A stretch of 64,000 nt of DNA from Chryseobacterium sp. MA9 (GTDB lineage: Bacteria > Bacteroidota > Bacteroidia > Flavobacteriales > Weeksellaceae): NCBI RefSeq assembly GCF_024399315.1, contig NZ_CP075170.1, positions 2,294,001 to 2,358,000 of the forward strand, in the 5' to 3' direction. Positions 46,013 to 55,384 of this stretch are shown in pieces; positions within the stretch are counted from its first letter, which is position 1; each line of letters begins with the position of its first letter. Position numbers and translations under genes: made by a program. The notes under the pieces are model-generated. The model saw only the letters and a program-made list of their open reading frames with translations, searched no databases and had not been told where the DNA came from.

Positions 46013-46882
46013 ATGGACACCAATTTCTCAGATGACTTTAAGGTAAATGGAACATTTTCAATAAAAAAAACTTCAACATCTTATAAGGGAAAGCTCACCA
46101 AAGAAGACGGAGAGCAAATGCTGATTCAGGAGAAAGAAAAGCTTCGTGAACTGCAGGAAAAATTATATGCTGACGGAAGCCAGTCTCTCCTGGTTGTACT
46201 GCAGGCTATGGATGCAGCAGGAAAAGACAGTATGATAGAACATGTTTTCGGAGGAGTAAACCCGCAGGGATGTAATGTGACGAGTTTCAAAACACCAAGT
46301 TCTAAAGAATATTCCCATGATTTTTTATGGAGACATTATCTCGCATTACCACAAAAAGGGATGATCGGAATTTTCAACCGGTCCCATTATGAGAGTGTCC
46401 TGGTTTGCAAAGTACATCCTGAATATAATTTAAGTGAAAAAACGTGGTCTTCAGTAAAAGATTTCGACAATAAATTCTGGGAAAACAGATATGAAAGTAT
46501 CAGGAATTTTGAAAAACACCTTTCCCAGAACGGTACAACGGTTGTAAAGATCTTTTTACATGTTTCTAAGGATGAGCAGAAAAAAAGGCTTCTGGACAGA
46601 ATCAATGAACAGGAAAAAAACTGGAAATTCTCTGCAGGAGATCTTCCGGAAAGAGCACTATTCGATCAATATATGGAAGCTTATGAAACGGCCATCAATG
46701 AAACATCGAAAGATCATGCTCCATGGTATGTACTTCCTGCCGACAGCAAATGGTTTACAAGAGTAGCAGCTATCCAGATCATTATTGATACTCTTGAAAA
46801 AATGAATCTCAAATACCCTACACTTTCCGATAGAGACACGCAAGATCTTCAACAGGCTAAAAAGCAATTAATGCAAGAATAA
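46013..46882 (+). CDS. ppk2: Polyphosphate kinase 2 family protein
   Basis: This 289-residue protein has the PPK2 fold: Walker A in LQAMDAAGKDSMI (residues 64-76), then FGGVNPQGCNVTSFKTPS, FLWRHYLALPQKG and the lid/Walker B region GIFNRSHYESVL. A conserved NWKFSAGDLPER segment follows. PPK2 enzymes move phosphate between polyphosphate and nucleotides (NDP or NMP). The subclass cannot be fixed by eye, but the length fits single-domain class I or III enzymes. It is monocistronic and preceded by an 8-bp tandem repeat that takes the place of a normal leader. Confidence 0.85.
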   Translation: MDTNFSDDFKVNGTFSIKKTSTSYKGKLTKEDGEQMLIQEKEKLRELQEKLYADGSQSLLVVLQAMDAAGKDSMIEHVFGGVNPQGCNVTSFKTPSSKEYSHDFLWRHYLALPQKGMIGIFNRSHYESVLVCKVHPEYNLSEKTWSSVKDFDNKFWENRYESIRNFEKHLSQNGTTVVKIFLHVSKDEQKKRLLDRINEQEKNWKFSAGDLPERALFDQYMEAYETAINETSKDHAPWYVLPADSKWFTRVAAIQIIIDTLEKMNLKYPTLSDRDTQDLQQAKKQLMQE

Positions 46883-46893
46883 TCACTCATAGT

Positions 46894-47484
46894 TTATTTC
46901 AAAACCGATCTGTGATGAATATAATTAAAGACCTTTGAATGTAGTTTTTCAAAGGTTTTTTTCCATGTGAATTGTTCGGCACTTTTTATCTTATTCCCAT
47001 TTTCCGGTAATAGGAATGGTATAATTTCCTTGGGAATGCGCCACAAAACTTCGGGTGGATTTTGTCTGAAAATATTGATGTAAAGTTTTAATGTTTCCAG
47101 ATACCAGTCCTGATGTTTATGATAATCATTAATTCCACCTACGTTTGGGAAATGATGCAGCTCTCTTTCCAGAGTTTTCGGGCAGAATTCTTTCCAGTAC
47201 TCCGTGGTATAAAGCAAATGCATATGCCATACTTTATCTACAGCGATTGAGGGTGAGGCTCCGTTTTTTGAGACACAGCACAAATAAACAAACTTTTTAT
47301 ATTCTTCAATGGCAAGCAGACAGAATCTTCTCGTCCAACCTTCAGTCTGAGCTAATTTTCTGGAAAATGGGATGATAACATCAGCCTGATCAATCTGATA
47401 CGCTGAAATTCTTTTCCACAAGGGATTCTGGTCATAATCTAGCTGTGTATTATCCAGTAAAACAGAAGTAAAATCGGGTTTCAT
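46894..47484 (-). CDS. GRDP/DUF1399-like protein lacking a glycine-rich region
   Basis: This 196-residue soluble protein contains SPSIAVDKVWHMHLLYTTEYW (the D-x-V-W-H-x-H motif seen in glycine-rich domain proteins), HHFPNVGGINDYHKHQDWY and a PPEVLWR segment. The glycine-rich tail typical of the plant family is not present. The function is unknown. Two small membrane proteins encoded just upstream on the same strand end in Cys/Gly tails, and the three genes may form one unit. Family assignment is from motif resemblance only. Confidence 0.55.
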   Translation of the reverse strand: MKPDFTSVLLDNTQLDYDQNPLWKRISAYQIDQADVIIPFSRKLAQTEGWTRRFCLLAIEEYKKFVYLCCVSKNGASPSIAVDKVWHMHLLYTTEYWKEFCPKTLERELHHFPNVGGINDYHKHQDWYLETLKLYINIFRQNPPEVLWRIPKEIIPFLLPENGNKIKSAEQFTWKKTFEKLHSKVFNYIHHRSVLK

Positions 47485-47531
47485 GATGTCAACATTTTAA
47501 TTGGTAATTCCAGTTATTAATATAAATTCAA

Positions 47532-48059
47532 TTAGCCTCCGCATCCACAGGATACCGGACTATTATAAGTATAGATTTCTTTTTTATAATGACATTGAAG
47601 TAATTTCGCAAAATCATCTCTGGTCATATCCGTATAAACATCTGTATCCCCTAAATATAATTGAAAATCTTTTTCAGGATACAAATCTACTGTCACCGAA
47701 ATAACGGCATCAATAATCTGAATTTCAGAAATTTCGTCCCAGAGCAATTGCTGTTTTGCCTTATGGTTAAAAATTCCTGTTTTGTTGATGGATAGTATTT
47801 CAACAGCTTCTTCTTCCGGAGTTCTCTGCTCCTTAATGCATCCAATTAAGATTTTTACTGAACCATAAAAGAATACTGATATAAGTACAAGTACAATAAT
47901 CGAGATTAAAGACTTAAAGAAATCACTACTTATTAGCAAAAGATAGATTATTGCGCAAAGAGCGGCCAGTAAAGCAAGTGATATGAGCATAAAGAAAATA
48001 ATCGTCAAATATCCCGGTTTTCTTTGTCTGGATTTATATAAGGTAATTTCTGTTTTCAT
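47532..48059 (-). CDS. Small membrane protein with C-terminal CGCGG tail (paralogue 2)
   Basis: This protein of 175 residues has two hydrophobic helices (about residues 18-45 and 50-70) followed by a soluble domain with ISEIQIIDAVISVTVDLYPEKDFQLYL and DDFAKLLQCHYKKEIYTYNS, and ends SCGCGG. It is about half identical by eye to the product of the next gene upstream, so the pair arose by tandem duplication. The start is the ATG at 48059 (MKTEITLYKSRQRKPGY), chosen because it aligns with the paralogue. Function unknown. Confidence 0.7.
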   Translation of the reverse strand: MKTEITLYKSRQRKPGYLTIIFFMLISLALLAALCAIIYLLLISSDFFKSLISIIVLVLISVFFYGSVKILIGCIKEQRTPEEEAVEILSINKTGIFNHKAKQQLLWDEISEIQIIDAVISVTVDLYPEKDFQLYLGDTDVYTDMTRDDFAKLLQCHYKKEIYTYNSPVSCGCGG

Positions 48060-48081
48060 TTTGTATGTTACTGTATTAAAA

Positions 48082-48612
48082 TTAACAACCGCAACCGCAG
48101 GATGATGGAGTACTATAAATATAAATTTCTTTTTTATAATAATATTCCAATAGTTTTTCAAAATCATCCTGCTTCATTTGCTTCTGAAGATCTGTATAGA
48201 AAAGGTTAAGTTTAAAATCTTTTCCAGAATCAAAATCTACGGTTACAGACAATATAGAGTCTATAATCTGTATTTCAGAAATATTTTCCCATCCGGCTTT
48301 TTTATTTTCCGGATAATAAGCTATCCCTTCTTTTGAGATATTTAAAGCAGGATAAATAACCCGACGTTTTCTTTGTTTTCTGATCAGATAAAGAAAATGT
48401 TTTATGATCAAATAATTTAAAAACATCACCCCGATCCACACTACCTTATTAAGAATCCTTATCAGTACAACATTGCTAATATCACTGAAAAAATAAGCCA
48501 GACATTGATCAATTACCCAAAACAGCCCATATACAAAGGCAATATAAAATAGAATAAGAATATATCCGGGTTTTTCTTCAGGAACTGAATGTAATGTGAT
48601 TTCTGTTCTCAT
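48082..48612 (-). CDS. Small membrane protein with C-terminal CGCGC tail (paralogue 1)
   Basis: This protein of 176 residues starts MRTEITLHSVPEEKPGY, with two hydrophobic helices (about 15-45 and 55-72) and a soluble domain with ISEIQIIDSILSVTVDFDSGKDFKLNL and DDFEKLLEYYYKKEIYIYST, and ends SCGCGC. Its neighbour 22 nt downstream is a paralogue with the same layout. The Cys/Gly tail may bind metal or be a modification site. It is the first gene of a three-gene run ending with the GRDP-like gene. Confidence 0.7.
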   Translation of the reverse strand: MRTEITLHSVPEEKPGYILILFYIAFVYGLFWVIDQCLAYFFSDISNVVLIRILNKVVWIGVMFLNYLIIKHFLYLIRKQRKRRVIYPALNISKEGIAYYPENKKAGWENISEIQIIDSILSVTVDFDSGKDFKLNLFYTDLQKQMKQDDFEKLLEYYYKKEIYIYSTPSSCGCGC

Positions 48613-48790
48613 TTTGATTTGTTTATACAAATTTGTGACAACAGAACAATATAAAAGTCTTTAATTCGTATTATTTGGTTTTACGCAGGTCTTATATTAG
48701 ACTCAAACAAAACAATGCTCTTTCACATGTAGTTATGAAAAGAGGTTAGATTTAAGAATAAAATTTGAGAAAAATTATATTGTAAAAAAC

Positions 48791-49109
48791 GAGAAAATCT
48801 ATAAGCCGGATTCTGTACTCCCGAAGAAGTGCCTGTTATTTATCTACGTGTTACATTACTGCAACACTTGAGCTGATTACCCCTCGGTTTTCAGGACGAG
48901 CCGCCCCTATTTCCATTACTGAAAAGAACCGATATACTTACCATTGCACCGCAAAGAGTTTACCTGGTTTCACTACAGCCGAACTGTACTTGCTTTCTGT
49001 TGCACTTGTCCTACCCTCACGGGTGACGGATGTTATCCGCTTTGCTGCTCTATGGTGTCCGGACTTTCCTACCTCCCGTAAAACGGGAAATCAACAAGCC
49101 GATTTTCTC
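48791..49109 (-). ncRNA. rnpB: RNase P RNA (bacterial type A)
   Basis: The minus strand carries the conserved core of bacterial RNase P RNA. GAGAAAATC at the 5' end pairs with GATTTTCTC at the 3' end as helix P1. Near the 5' end AGGAAAGTCCGGACACCATA and GGTAGGACAAGTGCAACAGA are the conserved J/P4 region, and GAGGGGTAATCAGCTCAAG and ACAGAATCCGGCTTATAGA close the 3' side. It is the ribozyme that trims the 5' ends of tRNA precursors. A T-run follows the 3' end, and a TATCTTTG -7 element lies at 49124-49117. Confidence 0.95.
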
Positions 49110-49116
49110 GCGGATG

Positions 49117-49124
49117 CAAAGATA
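49117..49124 (-). promoter_or_regulatory. -7 promoter element of rnpB
   Basis: TATCTTTG on the minus strand ends 7 bases before the 5' end of helix P1 of RNase P RNA, the position expected for a TAnnTTTG element. No TTG occurs at the standard -33 spacing. Confidence 0.6.
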
Positions 49125-49274
49125 CATAAATTTCACAAAGAAAGCTGAGAAAGCTAAGTTAGCCGAGAAATCTAATTTTTTAATTCACTTTTTCTTTTTC
49201 ACATTTTTACAATTTTACATCATAATTTTTACTAATTTACCACTTTATCATTATCTTCGTGCCATTATATATCT

Positions 49275-49766
49275 ATGGGTTCCAGAGAAAAAGAATTTGC
49301 GCAGCTTATCAAAGATAATCAGGGATTGATTATCAAAGTATCGCGCCTGTATACCAATTCTCTGGAAGATGAAGAGGATCTTTTCCAGGAAATCGTGTTA
49401 CAGCTCTGGAGAAGTTATGATTCCTTTAAAGGAAATTCCAAGATTTCCACATGGATGTACCGTGTAGCGCTCAATACAGCCATTACCCTCTTTAGAAAAA
49501 AAAGCAAAAGTCTTCCTACAAACGAACTGGATGTCAACCACAAAGATTTTGTGGAAGATGATGATGAAAAACAGCAACAGGTATCACTTTTGTATACTGT
49601 AATAAAGACTCTTCCTAATGTGGAAAGAGCTATTGTAATGATGTATCTGGATGATTTGCCTTACAAGGATATTGCAGAAAACCTCGGGATTACTGAAGTA
49701 AATGCACGTGTGAAAATGAACAGATTAAAGAAAACCCTTAAAGAACAGATGGAAAAATATGCCTGA
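49275..49766 (+). CDS. ECF-type RNA polymerase sigma factor
   Basis: This 163-residue sigma-70 family protein has region 2 (LYTNSLEDEEDLFQEIVLQLWRSYDSFKGNSKISTWMYRVALNTAI, about residues 21-65) and region 4 (LPNVERAIVMMYLDDLPYKDIAENLGITEVNARVKMNRLKKTLKEQ, about 112-157). It lacks regions 1 and 3, as ECF sigmas do. It is coupled by an 8-base overlap to a membrane protein gene that may encode its anti-sigma factor. Target promoters are unknown. Confidence 0.92.
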   Translation: MGSREKEFAQLIKDNQGLIIKVSRLYTNSLEDEEDLFQEIVLQLWRSYDSFKGNSKISTWMYRVALNTAITLFRKKSKSLPTNELDVNHKDFVEDDDEKQQQVSLLYTVIKTLPNVERAIVMMYLDDLPYKDIAENLGITEVNARVKMNRLKKTLKEQMEKYA

Positions 49767-50433
49767 ATTTGATTTAGACAGTTTTAAGAAAACATGGCAG
49801 GAACAGCCTGTTCAAGAGAAATACGACAACTCTGAAATCCTTCAGATGCTGAACCGTAAATCGCGCAATTATGTGAAATATATTTTCTGGATCAGCGTGA
49901 TAGAATTTCTGTTTTTTACATTTTTTGGATTATTTTATATCATCCAGGGAAGAGAGTCAAACAGCTTTCTGAGTATTCTGGAAAAGCTTGGAGCAAGGAA
50001 AACCTCCGAGCTAGAAGGCTTTCTCGACAATATATATGTGGCATTGAAGGTTTTAAGTTTATCTATAACCGCTTATTTTGTTTATAAATTTTATCAGAAC
50101 TATAAGAAAATAAAAATTGAAGAAAACTTAAAGAAATTTATCCTTAAAATTATTCAGTTTAAGAAGACAGTAAACGCCTTTATATTAATTAATATTCTTT
50201 TATTAATAGCATTTACGTCTATTTTTACGGTCTTTATATTTTATATTTTAAATACTCAGCATATTGAAGTGACCAGTTCTACTCTTATAGGCTTTATCAC
50301 TGGAATAATTGTCAGTACTGCACTGGCTGTTCTTTTAATCTGGTTATACTACAAACTGGTATATGGCATCATTATGAGAAAGCTTGATAAAAACTTAAAA
50401 CAATTAAAAGATATTGATTCTCAGGAAAGTTAA
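49759..50433 (+). CDS. Membrane protein translated with the ECF sigma factor
   Basis: This 224-residue protein has a short cytoplasmic N-terminus (PEFDLDSFKKTWQEQPVQEKYDNSEILQML) and four hydrophobic helices (about 40-62, 85-105, 130-155, 168-195). It has no zinc motif of known anti-sigma factors. Its start lies within the last codons of the sigma gene (8-base overlap), which strongly suggests co-translation. A role as anti-sigma factor is inferred from this arrangement, common in Bacteroidota. Confidence 0.7.
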   Translation: MPEFDLDSFKKTWQEQPVQEKYDNSEILQMLNRKSRNYVKYIFWISVIEFLFFTFFGLFYIIQGRESNSFLSILEKLGARKTSELEGFLDNIYVALKVLSLSITAYFVYKFYQNYKKIKIEENLKKFILKIIQFKKTVNAFILINILLLIAFTSIFTVFIFYILNTQHIEVTSSTLIGFITGIIVSTALAVLLIWLYYKLVYGIIMRKLDKNLKQLKDIDSQES

Positions 50434-50491
50434 TATACATAGGCATATTTCGGGATATAATTATTAATTTTAGCCCACCAAATCTTAAACT

Positions 50492-52114
50492 ATGCCCTTA
50501 TCTTATGTATATGGAACCTCTGAGATTCCATTATTAGGACAGACCATCGGAGCCAATCTTAAAAGTACTGTCGAAAAATACCCCCATCAGGAAGCATTAG
50601 TCTGTGTTCATCAGAATTACAGAGCTACTTACCAGGAATTTTACAACCAGACCACTGCTGTTGCAAAAGCTTTACTGCTTTTGGGAGCAAAAGCCGGTGA
50701 CAGAATCGGAATCTGGTCTTCCAACCGTTATGAGTGGGTTCTTTTGCAGTATGCCACTGCGAGAATAGGAACCATTTTAGTCAATATCAATCCGGCTTAC
50801 AGGACTCATGAACTCACCTATGTACTTAATCAGTCTGAAGTTCGTTTTATTTTTTCTTCTTTAAGTTTTAAAAGCAGCAACTACAAAGAAATGGTTGAGT
50901 ATGCCAAAGAAGTATGTCCTACCCTTGAACATGAGATATTCTTTGATGAAAACTGGGAAGCATTTGTCAATAACGGCCAGGATATTTCAGATGAAGTTCT
51001 TCACAGTTTTGAAGAACATGTACAGTTTGATGATCCTGTTAACATTCAATATACTTCCGGAACTACAGGTTTTCCGAAAGGCGTTACGCTTTCTCATCAT
51101 AACATACTCAACAACGGGTATTTTATCGGAATCAGATTAAAATATACTGAGAAAGACCGTGTCTGTATCCCTGTTCCTTTTTATCATTGTTTTGGTATGG
51201 TTATCGGAAATATGTGCTGTACAGCCCACGGAGCATGTATGGTAATTCCCAATGACAGTTTTGATCCGGAAATTACTTTAAAAGCCGTTTCTGACGAAAA
51301 ATGTACTTCTTTGTATGGTGTTCCTACCATGTTTATTGCTGAACTGGCAGTAAAAGATTTTAATAAGTATGATTTTTCAAGCTTAAGAACGGGTGTTATG
51401 GCAGGATCAGTATGTCCTCCGGAAATTATGAAAAAGGTAGAGAGTCTGATGAATATTAAAGAAATGAGTATCTGCTACGGAATGACGGAAACTTCACCTG
51501 TATCTACCCAGACTTTAATAGGAACATCGCTGGAGAAACAGGTCAGTACTGTGGGAACTGTCCAGGATCATCTTGAGATCAAAATCATTGATGAAAATGG
51601 CAGAACTCTGAAACGCGGGGAACATGGTGAACTTTGTACAAGAGGCTATTCTGTCATGCTGAAATACTGGAATGATCCTGAAAACACTAAAAAAGTACTG
51701 GATAATGCCCGCTGGATGCATACCGGAGATATGGCAGTAATGGATAAAGACGGATATATTACCATTTCAGGAAGAATAAAAGACCTTATCATCCGTGGTG
51801 GAGAAAATATTTCACCTAAAGAAATTGAAGATTTTTTATATACTTACACCAACATTCTTGATGTTCAGATCATTGGCGTTCCTAGTGAAAAATTCGGGGA
51901 AGAAGTGATGGCCTGGGTAAAAGTGAGAAAAGGTTTTACCATCACTGCTGAAGAACTGCAGGAATACTGCAAAGGAAGAATTGCCCACTATAAAGTACCG
52001 AAATACTGGAAATTTGTAGATGAATTCCCTATGACCATTTCCGGAAAAATAAGAAAAGTAGAAATGCGGGAGATTTCTATGAAAGAACTTGAATTAGGTA
52101 GTTTTAAAGATTAA
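50492..52114 (+). CDS. Medium/long-chain acyl-CoA synthetase (AMP-forming)
   Basis: This 540-residue ANL-superfamily enzyme has the P-loop YTSGTTGFPKGVTLSH (about residues 188-203), the YGMTETSPVS motif, TGDMAVMDKDGYITISGRIKDLIIRGGENISP hinge and the catalytic lysine near the C-terminus (ISGKIRKVEMRE). It activates fatty acids to acyl-AMP and then acyl-CoA in the cytoplasm. It is alone between the sigma operon and a bidirectional terminator. Chain-length preference is not readable. Confidence 0.9.
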   Translation: MPLSYVYGTSEIPLLGQTIGANLKSTVEKYPHQEALVCVHQNYRATYQEFYNQTTAVAKALLLLGAKAGDRIGIWSSNRYEWVLLQYATARIGTILVNINPAYRTHELTYVLNQSEVRFIFSSLSFKSSNYKEMVEYAKEVCPTLEHEIFFDENWEAFVNNGQDISDEVLHSFEEHVQFDDPVNIQYTSGTTGFPKGVTLSHHNILNNGYFIGIRLKYTEKDRVCIPVPFYHCFGMVIGNMCCTAHGACMVIPNDSFDPEITLKAVSDEKCTSLYGVPTMFIAELAVKDFNKYDFSSLRTGVMAGSVCPPEIMKKVESLMNIKEMSICYGMTETSPVSTQTLIGTSLEKQVSTVGTVQDHLEIKIIDENGRTLKRGEHGELCTRGYSVMLKYWNDPENTKKVLDNARWMHTGDMAVMDKDGYITISGRIKDLIIRGGENISPKEIEDFLYTYTNILDVQIIGVPSEKFGEEVMAWVKVRKGFTITAEELQEYCKGRIAHYKVPKYWKFVDEFPMTISGKIRKVEMREISMKELELGSFKD

Positions 52115-52170
52115 TTTCAAATAAAAACGATGAGCAATAAGAGATCTTTTTTTCTCTCAACTGATAATAA

Positions 52171-52203
52171 AAAAAGCATTTCAATTTGAAATGCTTTTTT
52201 TAT
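52171..52203. terminator. Bidirectional terminator
   Basis: AAAAAGCATTTCAA and TTGAAATGCTTTTT form a near-perfect palindrome between convergent genes, with A and T runs at its two ends, so it can work in both directions. Confidence 0.88.
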
Positions 52204-52207
52204 ATTT

Positions 52208-53671
52208 TTAAAGTTCTTTTCTTAATCTTGCTACAGGAATATTGAGCTGTTCACGATATTTTGCAATCGTTCTTCTGGCAATATTATAACCCTGTTCTTT
52301 TAGAATGACCACTAATGCATCATCTGTAAGCGGCTTTCTTTTATTTTCTTTGCTGATTACTTCCTGAAGATGGGTTTTGATTTCTTTGGTAGAAACTTCT
52401 TCTCCGTCATCATTCGTTAAGCTGTCTGAAAACAGGTCTTTTAGATATACAATACCGTTAGGCGTATCCGCATACTTACTTTTTACCACTCTTGAAATAG
52501 TAGAGATATCAAATCCTGTAATATCTGCAACGTCCTTTAAGATCATTGGTTTCAGAGACTTTTCATCTCCGGTAATGAAATAATCCTTCTGGAACTTCAC
52601 AATCGCTGTAATCGTCTGTAATAAGGTATTCTGACGCTGATTAATAGCATCTATATACCATTTTGCCGCATCCAGTTTCTGCTTGATAAATAATGCAGCC
52701 TGTTTATGTTCCGATGAATTTTTATCATGGGAATAAGTAGTAAGAATATCTTTATATTCTTCAGAAACTCTTAAAGTAGGTGCATTTTTGCTGTTGAGCA
52801 TAGGAATCACCAAACCGTCTTTTACCTGAATCACAAAATCCGGAATAATTTCCTGATTAATTGTAATTGTTTGTGTATCGAAGTTCCCTCCTACTTTTGG
52901 GGATAATTTTGAGATTTCTTCCAGTGCGTCTTTCAGATCTTCTTCTTCAATATCATATTTCTGAATGATCTTATTGTAGTGCTTATTCGTCAAGGCATCA
53001 AACTGATGTCTCAAAATATTGGCAGCTAACGAAACTGCTTTATCTGAGCTTACTTTCTTTTCAATTTGCAGCAATAAACATTCCTGCAGGCCTCTTGCTC
53101 CCACTCCGGACGGATCCAGTTTCTGAACATAGTTCTCCAGAATATCCTCAACTCTTTCTTTAGTTGTGTAAATTCCTTGTGAGAAGGCAAGATCATCAAC
53201 AATAGATTTAATTTCTCTTCTAAGATATCCGTCTGTATCTAAGTTCCCGATAAGGTATTCTGCAATCTTAAGATCTTCATCACTGATATTGATCAGGTGA
53301 ATCTGTTCTGTAAGATAGTCATATAAGGACTGTCCCTCTGTGAGAAGACTTTCGTTGTCAAATTCTTCATCATCCGGAGAATAGTTGCTGGATGCGGTTT
53401 TATAGCTTGGTTCATCGTCATAGATATATTCATTGACGTCGAAATCTGTTTCAATGCTTTCCGTACCCTCATCCTTATAAGCATCTTCCAGGGAAGAATA
53501 TTCATCTTCCTTAGAATCTTCTTTCGCAATTTCCAAAGCCGGGTTTTCTTCTAACTCTCTCTCCAACTCCTCTTCAAATTCAAGAGTATGAAGTTGAATA
53601 AGCTTCATCAACTGGATTTGCTGAGGGGCCAGCTTTTGTCCTAATTTGAGTTGTAAGTGTTGTTTAAGCAT
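52208..53671 (-). CDS. rpoN: RNA polymerase sigma-54 factor
   Basis: This 487-residue protein has the three RpoN regions. Region I is Gln/Leu-rich (LKQHLQLKLGQKLAPQQIQLMKLIQL), followed by an acidic region II, and region III ends with the RpoN box ARRTIAKYREQLNIP and the final LRKEL. It directs RNA polymerase to -24/-12 promoters and needs enhancer-binding ATPases, none of which is in the window. It stands alone between two terminators. Confidence 0.95.
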   Translation of the reverse strand: MLKQHLQLKLGQKLAPQQIQLMKLIQLHTLEFEEELERELEENPALEIAKEDSKEDEYSSLEDAYKDEGTESIETDFDVNEYIYDDEPSYKTASSNYSPDDEEFDNESLLTEGQSLYDYLTEQIHLINISDEDLKIAEYLIGNLDTDGYLRREIKSIVDDLAFSQGIYTTKERVEDILENYVQKLDPSGVGARGLQECLLLQIEKKVSSDKAVSLAANILRHQFDALTNKHYNKIIQKYDIEEEDLKDALEEISKLSPKVGGNFDTQTITINQEIIPDFVIQVKDGLVIPMLNSKNAPTLRVSEEYKDILTTYSHDKNSSEHKQAALFIKQKLDAAKWYIDAINQRQNTLLQTITAIVKFQKDYFITGDEKSLKPMILKDVADITGFDISTISRVVKSKYADTPNGIVYLKDLFSDSLTNDDGEEVSTKEIKTHLQEVISKENKRKPLTDDALVVILKEQGYNIARRTIAKYREQLNIPVARLRKEL

Positions 53672-53790
53672 ATTCTTATTTGCGTTTTAACATAACATAT
53701 TCTACGAATTTAATAAATTTATTTGACAAAAAACGTATTTAGCATGATTTTTGCATTATACATCCTATCTTAATAAACTATTGAAAAATA

Positions 53791-53827
53791 AAAAAAGCCT
53801 TAACTTGTGATTAAGGCTTTTTTTTAT
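53791..53827 (-). terminator. Terminator of asnS
   Basis: AAAGCCTTAA and TTAAGGCTTT form a 10-bp stem with a 7-nt loop and flanking A and T runs, immediately after the asnS stop at 53832. Confidence 0.88.
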
Positions 53828-53831
53828 TGTT

Positions 53832-55280
53832 CTAGAATTCAGCGCTTTTCGGCGTTCTTGGGAAAGGAATTACGTCTCTGATATTCGTCATTCCTGTTAC
53901 GAAAAGAACTAGTCTTTCCAATCCTAAACCAAAGCCTGCATGTGGTACAGAACCAAATTTTCTGGTATCAAGATACCACCAAAGCTCATGTTCATCTACA
54001 TGCATATCTGCCATTTTCTGTTTTAAAACATCTAATCTTGCCTCTCTTTCAGATCCACCGATGATCTCACCGATACCAGGGAAAAGAACATCCATAGCAG
54101 CAACGGTTTTATTGTCATCGTTCAGTTTCATATAGAAAGCTTTGATTTCTTTCGGATAGTCAAATAATACTACCGGGCTTTCAAAATGTTTTTCAACAAG
54201 ATATCTTTCATGCTCAGACTGAAGGTCTGTTCCCCATTTTTCAACCGGGTAAGCAAATTTTCCTTTTTTGTTTTCTTTCGAGTTCAATAGGATTTCGATG
54301 GCTTCTGTATAGCTTACACGTTTGAAGCGTTTCGCTACAACATTCTGAAGTTTTTCGATAAGACCTTCTTTTGCTCTTTCTTTTTCCGGTTTTGTTTTCT
54401 GTTCTTCTGCAAAACGGTTGTCTAAGAACTCAAGATCATCTTTACAGTTATCCAATACATACTGGATTACATATTTTAAGAAATCTTCCGCAAGGTCGAT
54501 ATTGTCTTCAAGGTTGTTGAAAGCAACTTCCGGCTCAATCATCCAGAACTCTGCAAGGTGTCTTGTCGTGTTAGAGTTTTCAGCACGGAAAGTAGGTCCG
54601 AATGTATAGATTCTTCCCAATCCCATTGCTGCAGTTTCTCCTTCAAGCTGTCCTGAAACGGTAAGGTTTGTTTTTTTACCGAAGAAATCCTGTGCAAAAT
54701 CAATATCTCCTTCTTCAGTTCTCGGCATGTTGTTCAGATCAAAGTTTGTTACTCCAAACATTTCACCTGCTCCTTCTGCATCTGCTCCTGTAATAACCGG
54801 CGTGTTGATATAGAAAAACTGATTCTGGTTGAAGAACGAATGAACGGCAAAGCTTACTGCATGACGCACTCTGAACACCGCTCCAAAAAGGTTTGTTCTG
54901 AATCTTAAGTGTGCCTGCTCACGAAGCTTTTCAAGGCTGTGCTTTTTAGGCTGAAGAATCGTACTCTGAAGTTCTTCCGTAAAGTTATCTCCTAAAACAA
55001 TAATCTTTTTAGCGATAATTTCCACACATTGTCCTGCTCCCTGGCTTTCCACTACTTCTCCTACTACTTTAAGGGAAGAAGCGGTACTGATATTCTTGAT
55101 GATAGCTTCATCAAAATTTTCGAAATCAACAACTATCTGCAAATTATTAATCGTAGAACCATCATTAAGCGCTATAAAGCGATTAGCACGGAATGATCTT
55201 ACCCATCCGTAAACTGTAATGTCATGATGTAATACTTTCTTGTAATCCTTTAGGACTTCTTTGATCGTTTGCTTTTTCAT
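53832..55280 (-). CDS. asnS: Asparagine-tRNA ligase
   Basis: This 482-residue class IIb synthetase has an N-terminal OB-fold anticodon domain ([20 protein letters not shown]) and motif 1 near [21 protein letters not shown]. Motif 2 ([22 protein letters not shown]) and motif 3 ([20 protein letters not shown]) follow, ending [14 protein letters not shown]. The GLERLV...IRD form and lack of a GAD insertion mark AsnRS rather than AspRS. A TAACTTTG -7 element lies at 55327-55320, 40 nt before the ATG. Confidence 0.95.
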   Translation of the reverse strand: MKKQTIKEVLKDYKKVLHHDITVYGWVRSFRANRFIALNDGSTINNLQIVVDFENFDEAIIKNISTASSLKVVGEVVESQGAGQCVEIIAKKIIVLGDNFTEELQSTILQPKKHSLEKLREQAHLRFRTNLFGAVFRVRHAVSFAVHSFFNQNQFFYINTPVITGADAEGAGEMFGVTNFDLNNMPRTEEGDIDFAQDFFGKKTNLTVSGQLEGETAAMGLGRIYTFGPTFRAENSNTTRHLAEFWMIEPEVAFNNLEDNIDLAEDFLKYVIQYVLDNCKDDLEFLDNRFAEEQKTKPEKERAKEGLIEKLQNVVAKRFKRVSYTEAIEILLNSKENKKGKFAYPVEKWGTDLQSEHERYLVEKHFESPVVLFDYPKEIKAFYMKLNDDNKTVAAMDVLFPGIGEIIGGSEREARLDVLKQKMADMHVDEHELWWYLDTRKFGSVPHAGFGLGLERLVLFVTGMTNIRDVIPFPRTPKSAEF

Positions 55281-55319
55281 TTGTTGATGATAAATTTTTT
55301 ATATAAAAATTAATGTCTG

Positions 55320-55327
55320 CAAAGTTA
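55320..55327 (-). promoter_or_regulatory. -7 promoter element of asnS
   Basis: TAACTTTG on the minus strand fits TAnnTTTG, 40 nt before the ATG. It directly follows the T-run of an upstream terminator hairpin. Confidence 0.5.
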
Positions 55328-55334
55328 CAAAAAA

Positions 55335-55360
55335 ACAGCGCAACTTGATGATTGCGCTGT
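55335..55360 (-). terminator. Terminator upstream of asnS
   Basis: ACAGCGCAA and TTGCGCTGT form a perfect 9-bp stem with an 8-nt loop; on the minus strand a run of seven T follows. It would end a transcript arriving from 55.4 kb and above, where a decayed small gene lies. Confidence 0.8.
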
Positions 55361-55384
55361 CTTTAAAAATCATTTAACAAGCAT

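Noticed and set aside
49030..49329. A 99-codon open frame across RNase P RNA and the sigma factor start
   Set aside because: It overlaps a firmly identified structural RNA and runs into the sigma gene in another frame.
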